Shown here: one piece after another, positions 51,269 through 60,273 of the stretch
How the letters are laid out: each line of letters starts with the position of its first letter
Position numbering within the stretch: the first letter of the stretch is position 1
Source of the DNA: Bacteroidia bacterium
Lineage (GTDB): Bacteria > Bacteroidota > Bacteroidia > B-17B0 > Aurantibacillaceae
DNA: 64,000 bases
Assembly: GCA_018000995.1 (NCBI GenBank)
Contig: JAGNIU010000004.1
Span: 106,622 to 170,621 of the forward strand
Reading direction: 5' to 3'
Notes under the pieces: generated by a model
Seen by the model: the letters and a program-made list of their open reading frames with translations, nothing else
The model's database searches: none
Told to the model about the DNA's origin: nothing
Program-made: the position numbers and the translations under genes

Positions 51269-53920
51269 TTACTGTTTAGAAATTGTAATGACCTGCGTTT
51301 TTTCGTGGGTTTTTATTTTAAGAAAGTAAATTCCGTTCGACAATTCGGGAATTTCAAAATTGATTTTCGAATCAGAAGTTTCTTCAGTTCTTAGCACGCG
51401 TCCAAATACATCTACAACTTCAATTGTTTTCGGAAAACCATTGTTGAGTTCAATTGTAAATGCACCGGGATTTGGATTGGGATATAAGATTACTCCTGAG
51501 GTTGAAGGTCCCATAGTTAAAACGTTTGTACAAACACTTACCACTACACTTATTAAAGTTCGAGGACCTTTTGCGCATGTTGAATCCTGAACATAATAGC
51601 TATAGGTTCCACTTGTAGTTAATGTAGGTGTAATATAAGTTGTTCCGCTTGCCAAACTTACTGTTGAAGTTGGTGAAGAATACCAATTAATACTACCAAT
51701 CCCACTTACACTTAATGTTGCTGTTTCGGCTAAACAAATAGTGTGATTTACTGAAGGCGTAATATCAGTTGGAGCCGGCGGCAGATTACATGGTTGAAAC
51801 TGCACTAAATATCCATCCACTACTCCACCAAAAATAGATTGATGCGAACTTGATGTTGATATATTCACAATGCTTGAAGTATAACCACTTAAATATAATT
51901 TGTTCGAATTATCAATGGTACAACCAAATCCAATTTCATCACCTAATTCTCCATAATAAGTTCCATAAATTCTTACACCGGAAGAATTGAACTCAGCAAA
52001 ATACGCATCACTTGCGCCACCACCATTTGCAATTTGATGTGCATCCGTTGTAGCAATATCTGTTCCACTTCCAGTTGTAGTCATACCAGATAAATAAACA
52101 TTTGAATTGGTTGATGTTACAACTGCAAATCCACGATCATTTCCGATACCACCATAATAAGTTCCCCACTGACGAACTCCTGATGCATTAAACTGAACAA
52201 GAAAAGCATCTAACGATCCGCCACCAAAGGCAACCTGATGAGATAATGGAGTACTGATATCATTATTGCTTTGTGTATAACCGGCTAAATATATATTCCC
52301 TAAATTATCGCTTGTACAACCTTGTCCGTAATCTAGTCCACCACCTCCATAGTACGTTCCCCATTGTTGAAGGCCCAACGAATTAAATTTTACTAAAAAC
52401 GCGTCGTAAACACCTCCACCATGAATTGGTTGATGACTTCCAATTGTTGAGATACTACTTGTACTTGCAGTGTATCCGCTTATGTACGCATTATTAGCAG
52501 CATCAGTACAAACCTTGTAGCTGAAATCATCACCACCTCCGCCATAGTATGTTCCCCATTGACGAACACCTAAAGAATTAAACTTAACTAAAAAAGCATC
52601 TAGTGTTCCGCCAATAGTTGTTTGATGTGCGCCAACCGAAGAAATATTATTTGTACTATAAGTATTTCCTATTAAATAAATATTTCCTGAAGGATCTGTA
52701 CTGCATAATTGTCCTATATCATCCGCACTCCCTCCGTAATAGGTCGCCCATTGAAGCGCGCCCGTAGAATTAAATTGAGCCAAAAAAGCATCTGTTATAC
52801 CTCCGCCAAAAGTTGATTGATGTGATGTAACGGTTGCCATATTAGTCGGACTTTGCGTATCACCGGATATATAAACGTTTCCTGAATTATCAACTGCGCA
52901 ACCGTAAGCATGATCATCAACCACAGTACCATAATAAGTTGCCCATTGACGAAGGCCTGCTGAATTAAATTTTACCACATAAGCATCTTCAATACCCATC
53001 CAAGATGTTTGATAGGCGCCGCTTGTAGCAATTGATGTGCCCGATGTAGAACTAGTATAACCACTTTGAAAAACATTTCCGGAAAAATCGGTTGCACAAG
53101 ACTGTCCAAAATCCGTTGAGTTCCCACCATAATATGTACCCCAAACACGCACCATTGGGTCGATGATGAGAGGTTGGTTACTGTCATAATCGGGAATATC
53201 AAAGCTTAAAATATTATTCTCAATTTTCCATGTAGCATTAATTTGTTTGTTGTTTTGAAAAACTAAAGGGGCACCTTCTTGAATTTCACCTAAGGGTGTT
53301 TTTAAAATTACACTTCCATCGGCTTGAATTCTAATGTCCGCACCTTTAATTTCAATTTGAATGAGTTTATAATTTGTATTAGGCGCTACTAAATAATCAT
53401 GTTTAAGAATTCCGTTTTTTTGATAATAATGAACATCAATTCCGTTATATAAATTTTCTAAAGAAACACCATCATAAGATTGAACTTTCAAAATACCGGT
53501 GGGACAAGTAGGTAAATAATAATTCGTGTAACCCGCACTTACCTTATCTGTTTTGATTTTTAAATCTGTGTTACAGTTTTTCCAATAGGAATCAATTCTA
53601 TATAAAGTTATTTTTTCAGGTAACTTACTATCTGCAATTTCTTTATTTAATACTTCAGAGTTTTTGGGAGTCTTCCAAGAATCGATTCTTGTTAATTGAT
53701 AACTCACGCCGTTATTACGGATATGAAAATTTATTTTTCCATCGGAGCCACTAAACAGAACATCAGGACGTGCTTTATGATTTTGGTCGGATACCTGACC
53801 TTTGTTTTCAGTAAATGAAATTAGACTGTTATTTGATTTAATTCCTTCTGCTGGCTTAGCAATATAACCAAAACAACTTGATGAGTACAAAACGAATCCA
53901 ATAAAAGCTTCTTTAATCAT
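51269..53920 (-). CDS. DUF7948/SBBP-repeat T9SS surface protein (paralogue 2)
   Basis: The 883-residue protein has the same order as 42446-45313: signal peptide, DUF7948 (FTENKGQVSDQNHKARPDVLF, FHIRNNGVSYQLTRIDSW, PLIIDPMVRVWGTYYGG), seven or eight SBBP repeats (FLVKFNSLGVRQWGTYYGGGG, DNLGNIYLAGYT), one Ig-like segment (LPPAPTDITPSVNHTICLAE) and a type A T9SS domain (VILYPNPNPGAFTIELN ... NGIYFLKIKTHEK). The two differ mostly in repeat number and the tail. It is probably surface-exposed. The next gene upstream on the same strand also encodes a sorted surface protein, across a 62-bp gap. Confidence 0.88.
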   Translation of the reverse strand: MIKEAFIGFVLYSSSCFGYIAKPAEGIKSNNSLISFTENKGQVSDQNHKARPDVLFSGSDGKINFHIRNNGVSYQLTRIDSWKTPKNSEVLNKEIADSKLPEKITLYRIDSYWKNCNTDLKIKTDKVSAGYTNYYLPTCPTGILKVQSYDGVSLENLYNGIDVHYYQKNGILKHDYLVAPNTNYKLIQIEIKGADIRIQADGSVILKTPLGEIQEGAPLVFQNNKQINATWKIENNILSFDIPDYDSNQPLIIDPMVRVWGTYYGGNSTDFGQSCATDFSGNVFQSGYTSSTSGTSIATSGAYQTSWMGIEDAYVVKFNSAGLRQWATYYGTVVDDHAYGCAVDNSGNVYISGDTQSPTNMATVTSHQSTFGGGITDAFLAQFNSTGALQWATYYGGSADDIGQLCSTDPSGNIYLIGNTYSTNNISSVGAHQTTIGGTLDAFLVKFNSLGVRQWGTYYGGGGDDFSYKVCTDAANNAYISGYTASTSSISTIGSHQPIHGGGVYDAFLVKFNSLGLQQWGTYYGGGGLDYGQGCTSDNLGNIYLAGYTQSNNDISTPLSHQVAFGGGSLDAFLVQFNASGVRQWGTYYGGIGNDRGFAVVTSTNSNVYLSGMTTTGSGTDIATTDAHQIANGGGASDAYFAEFNSSGVRIYGTYYGELGDEIGFGCTIDNSNKLYLSGYTSSIVNISTSSSHQSIFGGVVDGYLVQFQPCNLPPAPTDITPSVNHTICLAETATLSVSGIGSINWYSSPTSTVSLASGTTYITPTLTTSGTYSYYVQDSTCAKGPRTLISVVVSVCTNVLTMGPSTSGVILYPNPNPGAFTIELNNGFPKTIEVVDVFGRVLRTEETSDSKINFEIPELSNGIYFLKIKTHEKTQVITISKQ

Positions 53921-53982
53921 TTTTAATCCTAAACATTAGGTTTGATAAAGATAATATTTAAAAGGGCTTTTTATTAAAACAA

Positions 53983-56900
53983 TTACCTTATAAGCGTAAC
54001 GTGGCCTTTTAATTCGTGTGCTTTTCCGAATACAGAAGTGCATCTAATTAACCAAACGTAGGTATCTTCTTTACAACCTTTATCTCCACGACCTTGAAAA
54101 GTACCATCCCAGCTCTCCTCAAATTTTTTCGTTGTAAATACTTTTTCGCCCCAGCGATCAAAAATATTTATTTCGTAATCAACTATTCCAAATCCTTTTG
54201 CATGGAACACATCATTATAACCATCGCCATTCGGTGTAAATGCATTTGGAACGTAAATTCCAAAATCTTCACCAACAACTAATGGACGTAAAACAGTATC
54301 AATGCAACCATGATCACTCTTAACAACTAAAGCCACAACATAATTACCAGGTTCGGTATACATAAAAGTTGGATTTTGCTGTATTGAAGTATATTGAGCG
54401 GTATTCATAAAATACCAATTCCATGTTGCAATTGTAGCATTGTAAGATGCGTCGGTAAATGTTACTTCGCCATCAATATTAATAATTGGTTTTATTGGTG
54501 CGTGATTAAAATCTGCTACAGGCACCGGATAAACTTCAACTGTATGTGTGGTTGAATTTGTACAGCCATAAATACTGGTTACTTGGGCATTCACTGTATA
54601 AATACCTGTTGAATTATAACATCCTTGTGCACTTGAAGTATTTCCTGTAGCACCATTCCCTAACGACCAATTATAACTTTGAATAGGGGCTGAACTTGAG
54701 AATGAAAAATCAGAACAGAAAGGCGGACAACCGAAATCTTTGGTTGATGTGATTGAAACATTAGGTATTGGATGTACTACTGCAGCCGTAGAAGTTGAGT
54801 TTACACATCCATTTATATCAGTTACTGTTAAGTTATAATTACCGGTATAACCTGTGGTGTTAGCCATGATAGTAGGATTTTGTACGGAAGAGAAAAAGCC
54901 ATTAGGCCCACTCCATAAATATGACACACCACCGGAACCAGTTAATGATAACAGGTGGTCGATACAAATTGGACTATTCGTAACAATTTGTGGTGTAGGT
55001 AGTGGATTAACTATTAAAGTAGTTACAAGTGTATCAGAACAAGTATTTGCATCTGTAATTATAACTTGATACTGACCTGCATTATTTAATTGAGTGTTCG
55101 TAATTGTTGGGTTTTGGTTTGACGATGTAAATCCAACCGGACCAGTCCAGTTATAGGTGATTCCACCGCTTGAACCCAAGTTTACATTTAGGTTTTGACA
55201 AACTGTATTACCCGAAACGGAAACTATTGGTTGAGGATTAACTACAACATTTTGATTTGTTGAATCAACACATCCATTAGCATCAGTAACTGTTAACACG
55301 TAATTTCCGTTATTAGACATTGATGAATTAGCAATTGTTGGATTTTGTAATGTACTTGATAAACCCGGGCCACTCCAAGAATAACTTACGCCGCCACTAC
55401 CGTTAAAATTGATAGGGAAATTAATACAAACCGGACTGTTAGTTACAATATTTGGTGTTGGTAACGGATTAATTATAACAGTGTGAGTTGAACTTGCAGT
55501 ACATGTTCCAATACCTGCCATTAATGTATAAACACCGGCCGCGCCCATAGTTACATTCGGAATAACAGGATTTACTGTTGTGCCGGTATAACCCGGACCA
55601 CTCCAGGAATAATTCACTCCTCCTGAAGAAAATAAATTTAGAGTAGTTCCAAAGCATACCGGACTATTACTTGTAATGGTAGGACTTGGAATTGCGAATA
55701 CTGTAACACTTGCTGTTTGCGTGTTAACACAATTATTTACATCTGTAACTGTAACTGTATAAATTCCAGTCATATTTAATTGTGCTGAAGGTATGGTAGG
55801 ATTCTGAAGATTTGAAGTAAATGCATTAGGTCCTGACCAAGAATACGTCGTCCCTCCGTTTGATGTTAGGTTAATTGTTGAGTTAATGCAATTAGTAGGA
55901 TTTGTAACAGCAATAATAGGTAATGGGTTTACGATAACATTTGTTGTTCCTGTACCGCTGCAGCCATTTGCATCTATTACCGCTACAGTATAAACACCGG
56001 CATTAATTGGCTGCGTGTTTGACTGTGTAGGGTTTTGTAAATTTGAACTAAAGGAATTGGGACCTGTCCATGTAAAGGTACTAAAGGCCCCGCCATTTAG
56101 TTGCATTGGTGAACCTATACAATAAGGACCTGTATTTGTTGGGATAGGCACTGGTAAAGCATTCACAGTAACATTCGTAACAGCACTTGCTGTACAACCC
56201 GTAGCACTCATGCCTATAACCGTATAAGCTCCGGTTGCCAGTGATGATGCACCGGTTATAGTTGGGTTTTGAAGATTGGAAGTAAAAGAATTTGGACCTA
56301 TCCATGTATATGATGAGGCGGCAGTAGTGGTTAAGTTTAAAGTGTTACCTGCACAAAAAGGTGAATTATTACTTGGTGTTAATGTAAGACCCGGTACTGT
56401 TGTAATTGTTGTACTCTGAACACCGCATCCATTTGAATATGTAATTACTCCTGAAGCAGGACCCATAGCAATAAATGGAGCGATTGAACCTGTACCACTT
56501 GCAGGCAAACCAATTCCGGGATTTGTGTTGGTCCAGGTCACCCCTGTCGGAACAAGAATGGGAGGCGTTAATTGTCCCATACATAAACTTATGGGCGTCA
56601 TACTTGTTGTAGCTGGAGGAATTGTGAAGCTAACTGTTAACGGATACATGTTACAACCGTCTTGAGTAAAAACATTACTTCCACTAATAATTGTAAACTG
56701 AATAGGAACACTGGTTGGCAAACCTGTATAATCAAAATAGACCCAGTCGTTATAGGTGTTCATTTGTCCAGTGCAACCTGCAACAGAAATAGGTGGTGTT
56801 GAACAACCCGGTAGGTTTGCTAATGTTACATTTTGAATATTTGCTATCGGCGACTGTGTTTGTGTTGTGGTTAAAGTTCCTACAACTAAAGTAATAGTCA

Positions 56901-57066
56901 TACTAGTTGTATTAGCGGCTGCATTGGCATGCCAATGCTCAATGAAAATTCTTAAATTACCAAAACAATCAACACAATAAGCAACCTGAACTGAATGAGA
57001 TTTTGATATACTAGGTAGATTTATTAAACAAAGAAATAAAAGTATTTTTATTAGGGATGTTTTCAT
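53983..57066 (-). CDS. Gliding-motility-type surface protein with Ig-like repeats (T9SS type B)
   Basis: The 1027-residue protein has a signal peptide and an N-terminal domain of about 150 residues (VQVAYCVDCFGNLRIFIEHWH). Seven Ig-like repeats of about 78 residues follow, each with C-x5-L and a core such as YSWSGPNAFTSNLQNPTI. Then come two PKD-type domains (DFSFSSSAPIQSYNWSLGNG and VTFTDASYNATIATWNWYF) and the type B gliding-type C-terminus FTPNGDGYNDVFHAKGFG ... IFDRWGEKVF ... ELKGHVTLIR. Such proteins can act as adhesins on gliding or surface-attached cells. A -7 match, TAGCTTTG (57100-57107), lies upstream. Confidence 0.88.
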   Translation of the reverse strand: MKTSLIKILLFLCLINLPSISKSHSVQVAYCVDCFGNLRIFIEHWHANAAANTTSMTITLVVGTLTTTQTQSPIANIQNVTLANLPGCSTPPISVAGCTGQMNTYNDWVYFDYTGLPTSVPIQFTIISGSNVFTQDGCNMYPLTVSFTIPPATTSMTPISLCMGQLTPPILVPTGVTWTNTNPGIGLPASGTGSIAPFIAMGPASGVITYSNGCGVQSTTITTVPGLTLTPSNNSPFCAGNTLNLTTTAASSYTWIGPNSFTSNLQNPTITGASSLATGAYTVIGMSATGCTASAVTNVTVNALPVPIPTNTGPYCIGSPMQLNGGAFSTFTWTGPNSFSSNLQNPTQSNTQPINAGVYTVAVIDANGCSGTGTTNVIVNPLPIIAVTNPTNCINSTINLTSNGGTTYSWSGPNAFTSNLQNPTIPSAQLNMTGIYTVTVTDVNNCVNTQTASVTVFAIPSPTITSNSPVCFGTTLNLFSSGGVNYSWSGPGYTGTTVNPVIPNVTMGAAGVYTLMAGIGTCTASSTHTVIINPLPTPNIVTNSPVCINFPINFNGSGGVSYSWSGPGLSSTLQNPTIANSSMSNNGNYVLTVTDANGCVDSTNQNVVVNPQPIVSVSGNTVCQNLNVNLGSSGGITYNWTGPVGFTSSNQNPTITNTQLNNAGQYQVIITDANTCSDTLVTTLIVNPLPTPQIVTNSPICIDHLLSLTGSGGVSYLWSGPNGFFSSVQNPTIMANTTGYTGNYNLTVTDINGCVNSTSTAAVVHPIPNVSITSTKDFGCPPFCSDFSFSSSAPIQSYNWSLGNGATGNTSSAQGCYNSTGIYTVNAQVTSIYGCTNSTTHTVEVYPVPVADFNHAPIKPIINIDGEVTFTDASYNATIATWNWYFMNTAQYTSIQQNPTFMYTEPGNYVVALVVKSDHGCIDTVLRPLVVGEDFGIYVPNAFTPNGDGYNDVFHAKGFGIVDYEINIFDRWGEKVFTTKKFEESWDGTFQGRGDKGCKEDTYVWLIRCTSVFGKAHELKGHVTLIR

Positions 57067-57286
57067 TATCTAGTATTTATTAAGCAATTTAATCTTATTC
57101 AAAGCTAGTGACAAAGAAATAGAAAGGTTAAAGTTTCGCTCATTTGTAGACTAAGCTCAATAAGTAATAACTTGCTTTCGCGAAAATCATCACAATTATT
57201 TAACTCAAATATTTACTAAATGGTTTTAAAAAAAATCAATCATTTGTAATGTATAACACTACTTGGAAAAGAAAACAACTTAAAAT

Positions 57287-57324
57287 AAAAAAAGCCCTGA
57301 AGAAATTCTTCAGGGCTTTTTTTT
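57287..57324 (-). terminator. Terminator after ftsH
   Basis: GCCCTGAAGAA and TTCTTCAGGGC form a long stem flanked by A and T runs on both sides. It lies just beyond the ftsH stop (57342) on the - strand and is symmetrical enough to work both ways. The rest of the 275-bp gap to 57066 shows only the -7 element noted for the surface protein. Confidence 0.88.
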
Positions 57325-57341
57325 ATGAGTACAAATTAAAC

Positions 57342-59468
57342 TTAAACTACCGGAGTAATATTAGTGTCATTATTATTTCCAATATCTGCTGAAGATTTAA
57401 TTTCAACAACTTCTTCTGATTTATCAAAAGGACGTTTACCGAAAATTTCTTCTAAGTCTTCTTTAAAAATAACTTCTTTCTCTAATAATTTATTAGCAAG
57501 AGTTGCTAGTTTTTCTTTGTTGAGAGTTAAGATTTGTTTTGTTCTTGCATAAGCAATATCAATCATCTTCTTTACCTCTTCATCAATTGTTTTAGCAGTT
57601 GCTTCGCTATAAGGCTTACCAAAACTATATTCTGATTGTCCGCTGCTATCGTAATAACTTACGTTACCAACTTTATCGTTCAATCCGTAATACACAATAC
57701 TTGCATAAGCCTGTTTCGTAATTTTTTCTAAATCACTTAACGCACCAGTACTTACTTTACCGAAAGTAATTTCTTCCGCAACACGTCCGCCTAAAGCTGC
57801 GCACATTTCGTCCATGATTTGTTCTGCAGTTGTTATTTGTCTTTCTTCAGGTAAATACCATGCAGCACCTAATGAACGTCCACGCGGCACAATAGTCACT
57901 TTTACTAACGGAGAAGCATATTCTAACATCCAACTTACAGTAGCGTGACCAGCTTCGTGGTAAGCGATTGTTTTTTTCTCGTGTGGGGTGATGATTTTAT
58001 TTTTCTTTTCAAGACCTGCGATAATTCTATCTACAGCATCTAAGAAATCTTGTTTAGTCACTTGCTTCTTATTAGCACGTGCAGCAATTAAAGCAGCTTC
58101 GTTACAAATATTAGCAATATCAGCACCACTGAATCCGGGAGTTTGACGTGATAAGAAATCTACATCAACACTGTCATCAATTTTAATATGTTTTAAGTGA
58201 ACTTTGAAAATTTCTTTACGTTCGTTCACGTCCGGCATATCAACATAAATTTGTCTGTCGAAACGACCGGCACGCATTAAAGCTCTATCTAAAATATCAG
58301 CACGGTTTGTGGCAGCTAAAATAATAACACCACTATTAGTACCGAAACCATCCATCTCTGTTAAGAGTTGGTTTAATGTATTCTCGCGCTCATCATTTCC
58401 GCCTGCTGAAACATTTTTTCCACGGGCGCGACCGATAGCATCAATCTCATCAATGAAAATAATACAAGGCGCTTTTTCTTTTGCGTTGCGGAACAAATCA
58501 CGTACGCGACTTGCACCTACTCCAACAAACATCTCCACAAAATCAGAACCTGATAAAGAGAAGAAAGGCACTTTTGCTTCACCGGCAACAGCTTTCGCTA
58601 ATAATGTTTTACCAGTACCCGGAGGGCCAACTAATAATGCACCTTTAGGAATTTTGGCTCCTAAGTCGGTATATTTTTTTGGATTCTTTAAAAAATCTAC
58701 AATTTCTTTAATTTCAATTTTTGCTCCGTCTAATCCGGCAACATCATCAAAAGTGATATTTACATTGGTGTCTTTATCAAATAAAACTGCTTTTGATTTT
58801 CCGATGTTGAATATTTGTCCGGGACCACCACCTGCGCCACCACTCATACGGCGCATCATGAACATCCATAACACTACCATAATTAGGATTGGTGCAATCC
58901 AAGTTAATTCGCTACCCCAATTGGTTTCATCAACTGAATGCGGGTAAACACGTTTATCTTTTGAAATGCCTGCATCATCCTGAACTTTCTCGATACGGCG
59001 AAGAAAATCATCTACCGAAGAAATAGTTAATCTAAAATGTGGTCCTTTAAATTTTTTATCAGGAAAAAAAGCAAGTCCGGTTTTTTTATCTTTATATTGA
59101 TCAAGTAACGCAAGACTATCGGGATTAATATAAATCCTCGCTTCCTTTTCGTTCACGATATCAACACCGGCTACATCACCATGCGCTAACATTTTTTGTT
59201 CGAAATCAACTTGGCTGATTTCAATCATGCGGGATGAAAAATTAGTTCCGAAAAACGTAACAAATAATAATCCAACAATTACTAAACCGTAAATCCAGTA
59301 AAAGTTATTGCCGGCATTTTTACCACCGCCACCACCACCAAGAGGAGATTGTTTCGAGAATTTTTCTTTCATCTTCTCGAATTGCTTTTTACGCTCATCG
59401 TCTTGGTTTTGTTGCGAGTTCTCGTTTTTTATATTCGGAGTCTCAGTATTTTTAGGATCTTCACTCAT
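57342..59468 (-). CDS. ftsH: ATP-dependent zinc metalloprotease FtsH
   Basis: The 708-residue protein has two transmembrane helices around residues 57-75 and 190-205. The AAA domain carries Walker A GPPGTGKT (281-288) and Walker B CIIFIDEID (336-343 region), with the second region of homology LDRALMRAGRFDRQIYV. The zinc protease motif is HEAGH (504-508), followed by the third zinc ligand near SDLEKIT. FtsH degrades membrane and regulatory proteins at the inner membrane. The N-terminal Gln/Asn/Lys-rich leader and the GGGGGG run (45-50) are a low-complexity addition. It follows rsfS by 27 bp. Confidence 0.98.
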   Translation of the reverse strand: MSEDPKNTETPNIKNENSQQNQDDERKKQFEKMKEKFSKQSPLGGGGGGKNAGNNFYWIYGLVIVGLLFVTFFGTNFSSRMIEISQVDFEQKMLAHGDVAGVDIVNEKEARIYINPDSLALLDQYKDKKTGLAFFPDKKFKGPHFRLTISSVDDFLRRIEKVQDDAGISKDKRVYPHSVDETNWGSELTWIAPILIMVVLWMFMMRRMSGGAGGGPGQIFNIGKSKAVLFDKDTNVNITFDDVAGLDGAKIEIKEIVDFLKNPKKYTDLGAKIPKGALLVGPPGTGKTLLAKAVAGEAKVPFFSLSGSDFVEMFVGVGASRVRDLFRNAKEKAPCIIFIDEIDAIGRARGKNVSAGGNDERENTLNQLLTEMDGFGTNSGVIILAATNRADILDRALMRAGRFDRQIYVDMPDVNERKEIFKVHLKHIKIDDSVDVDFLSRQTPGFSGADIANICNEAALIAARANKKQVTKQDFLDAVDRIIAGLEKKNKIITPHEKKTIAYHEAGHATVSWMLEYASPLVKVTIVPRGRSLGAAWYLPEERQITTAEQIMDEMCAALGGRVAEEITFGKVSTGALSDLEKITKQAYASIVYYGLNDKVGNVSYYDSSGQSEYSFGKPYSEATAKTIDEEVKKMIDIAYARTKQILTLNKEKLATLANKLLEKEVIFKEDLEEIFGKRPFDKSEEVVEIKSSADIGNNNDTNITPVV

Positions 59469-59495
59469 GTGTGTTGTTTCAAGTATTAAACGCGT

Positions 59496-60188
59496 TTAAG
59501 CCAGCGTAATTTCTGCATCTGCCCATAAGGCCTCTAAGTTATAGTAATCACGTATTTCTTTTTGGAACACATGTACCACAACATTTATATAATCCATTAA
59601 AATCCATTCTGCATTTTCAAATCCTTCAGCGTGGAATGGTCTTTCGTTTGTTGTTTTTTGAACAATCTCGTCAACCGAATCAGCAATAGCCTCAACATGA
59701 GTTTTGCTATCTGCATCACAAATCACAAAAAAATCAGCAACACTATTTTCGATGCTGGTTAAATTAATGATGGTAATGTTTTTTGCTTTCTTCTCTTCCA
59801 TACCATCAATAATTGCATCTACTAAATCAGTAGTTTGTTTATCGCTAACGGTTTTAACCGGACGGGAAGTTTTTGTTTTACCACTCTTACTTAGCGCGCG
59901 TGCCGATTTTTTCTTTTCGGTATTCGCAATCGCGTTAGCTTGTTTGGTTTCTTTATCTTTTAAGAGTCCGCTCTTTTTCTTAACCACTGCTTTTTTAGCC
60001 GGACGTTTTTTACCGCCGGTAGCTAGAGAAGAAGTTCTTTTCTTTTTTGGAGCTTTCTTTTCAGGTTTAAGCGCTTTTAAAGCTGCTGCTTTTGAAACCA
60101 CCTTTTTAGCTGGTTTCTTCTTATCTGTTTTCGAGGCGGTTTTCTTAGCCGCTTTCTTCACTGTCTTTTTTACTATTTTCTTAGCCAT
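59496..60188 (-). CDS. rsfS: Ribosomal silencing factor RsfS with long lysine-rich N-terminal tail
   Basis: The C-terminal 118 residues (113-230) are a typical RsfS domain (LVDAIIDGMEEKKAKNITIINL, ENSVADFFVICDADSKTHVEAIADSV, AEGFENAEWILMDYINVVVHVF). RsfS binds ribosomal protein L14 and blocks joining of the subunits in starvation. Residues 1-112 are a low-complexity tail of Lys, Ala and Ser/Thr, with about 38 lysines in 110 residues and repeats such as KKTVKKAAKKT and PAKKAVVKKK, like histone H1 tails. RsfS proteins are normally near 110-120 residues. The frame is uninterrupted from the promoter side, and no ATG lies at the start of the RsfS domain, so the tail seems to be part of the protein. 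It is followed by ftsH. Confidence 0.93.
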   Translation of the reverse strand: MAKKIVKKTVKKAAKKTASKTDKKKPAKKVVSKAAALKALKPEKKAPKKKRTSSLATGGKKRPAKKAVVKKKSGLLKDKETKQANAIANTEKKKSARALSKSGKTKTSRPVKTVSDKQTTDLVDAIIDGMEEKKAKNITIINLTSIENSVADFFVICDADSKTHVEAIADSVDEIVQKTTNERPFHAEGFENAEWILMDYINVVVHVFQKEIRDYYNLEALWADAEITLA

Positions 60189-60226
60189 AAAGGATATAAT
60201 ACTTAGCTTTTTCTGCTTACTTTCTA

Positions 60227-60234
60227 TAAGTTTG
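60227..60234 (+). promoter_or_regulatory. -7 element (TAAGTTTG) for birA
   Basis: TAAGTTTG matches the -7 consensus. No TTG sits at the expected -33 distance. The element overlaps in space with the opposite rsfS promoter (60245-60273). Confidence 0.5.
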
Positions 60235-60244
60235 CACTAAACAA

Positions 60245-60273
60245 CAAAATTAACCTTTTTGGCTTAATGGCAA
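60245..60273 (-). promoter_or_regulatory. rsfS promoter (TTG-N18-TAATTTTG)
   Basis: On the - strand TTG (60271-60273) is followed by an 18-base spacer and TAATTTTG (60245-60252). The start would be near 60238, giving a leader of about 50 nt. The -33 element lies inside the first codons of birA. Confidence 0.6.

Noticed and set aside
42446..53920. Regular DNA repeats that could be a CRISPR or satellite array
   Set aside because: They are in frame, of about 170-240 bp, divergent between copies and explained by SBBP and Ig-like protein repeats.
58309..58947. A 212-codon frame antisense to ftsH
   Set aside because: It mirrors the conserved AAA domain and has no family features of its own.
59704..60240. 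A 178-codon Phe/Leu-rich frame antisense to rsfS
   Set aside because: It is the reverse of the lysine-rich tail (AAA/AAG codons read as TTT/CTT); no start signal or family is evident.
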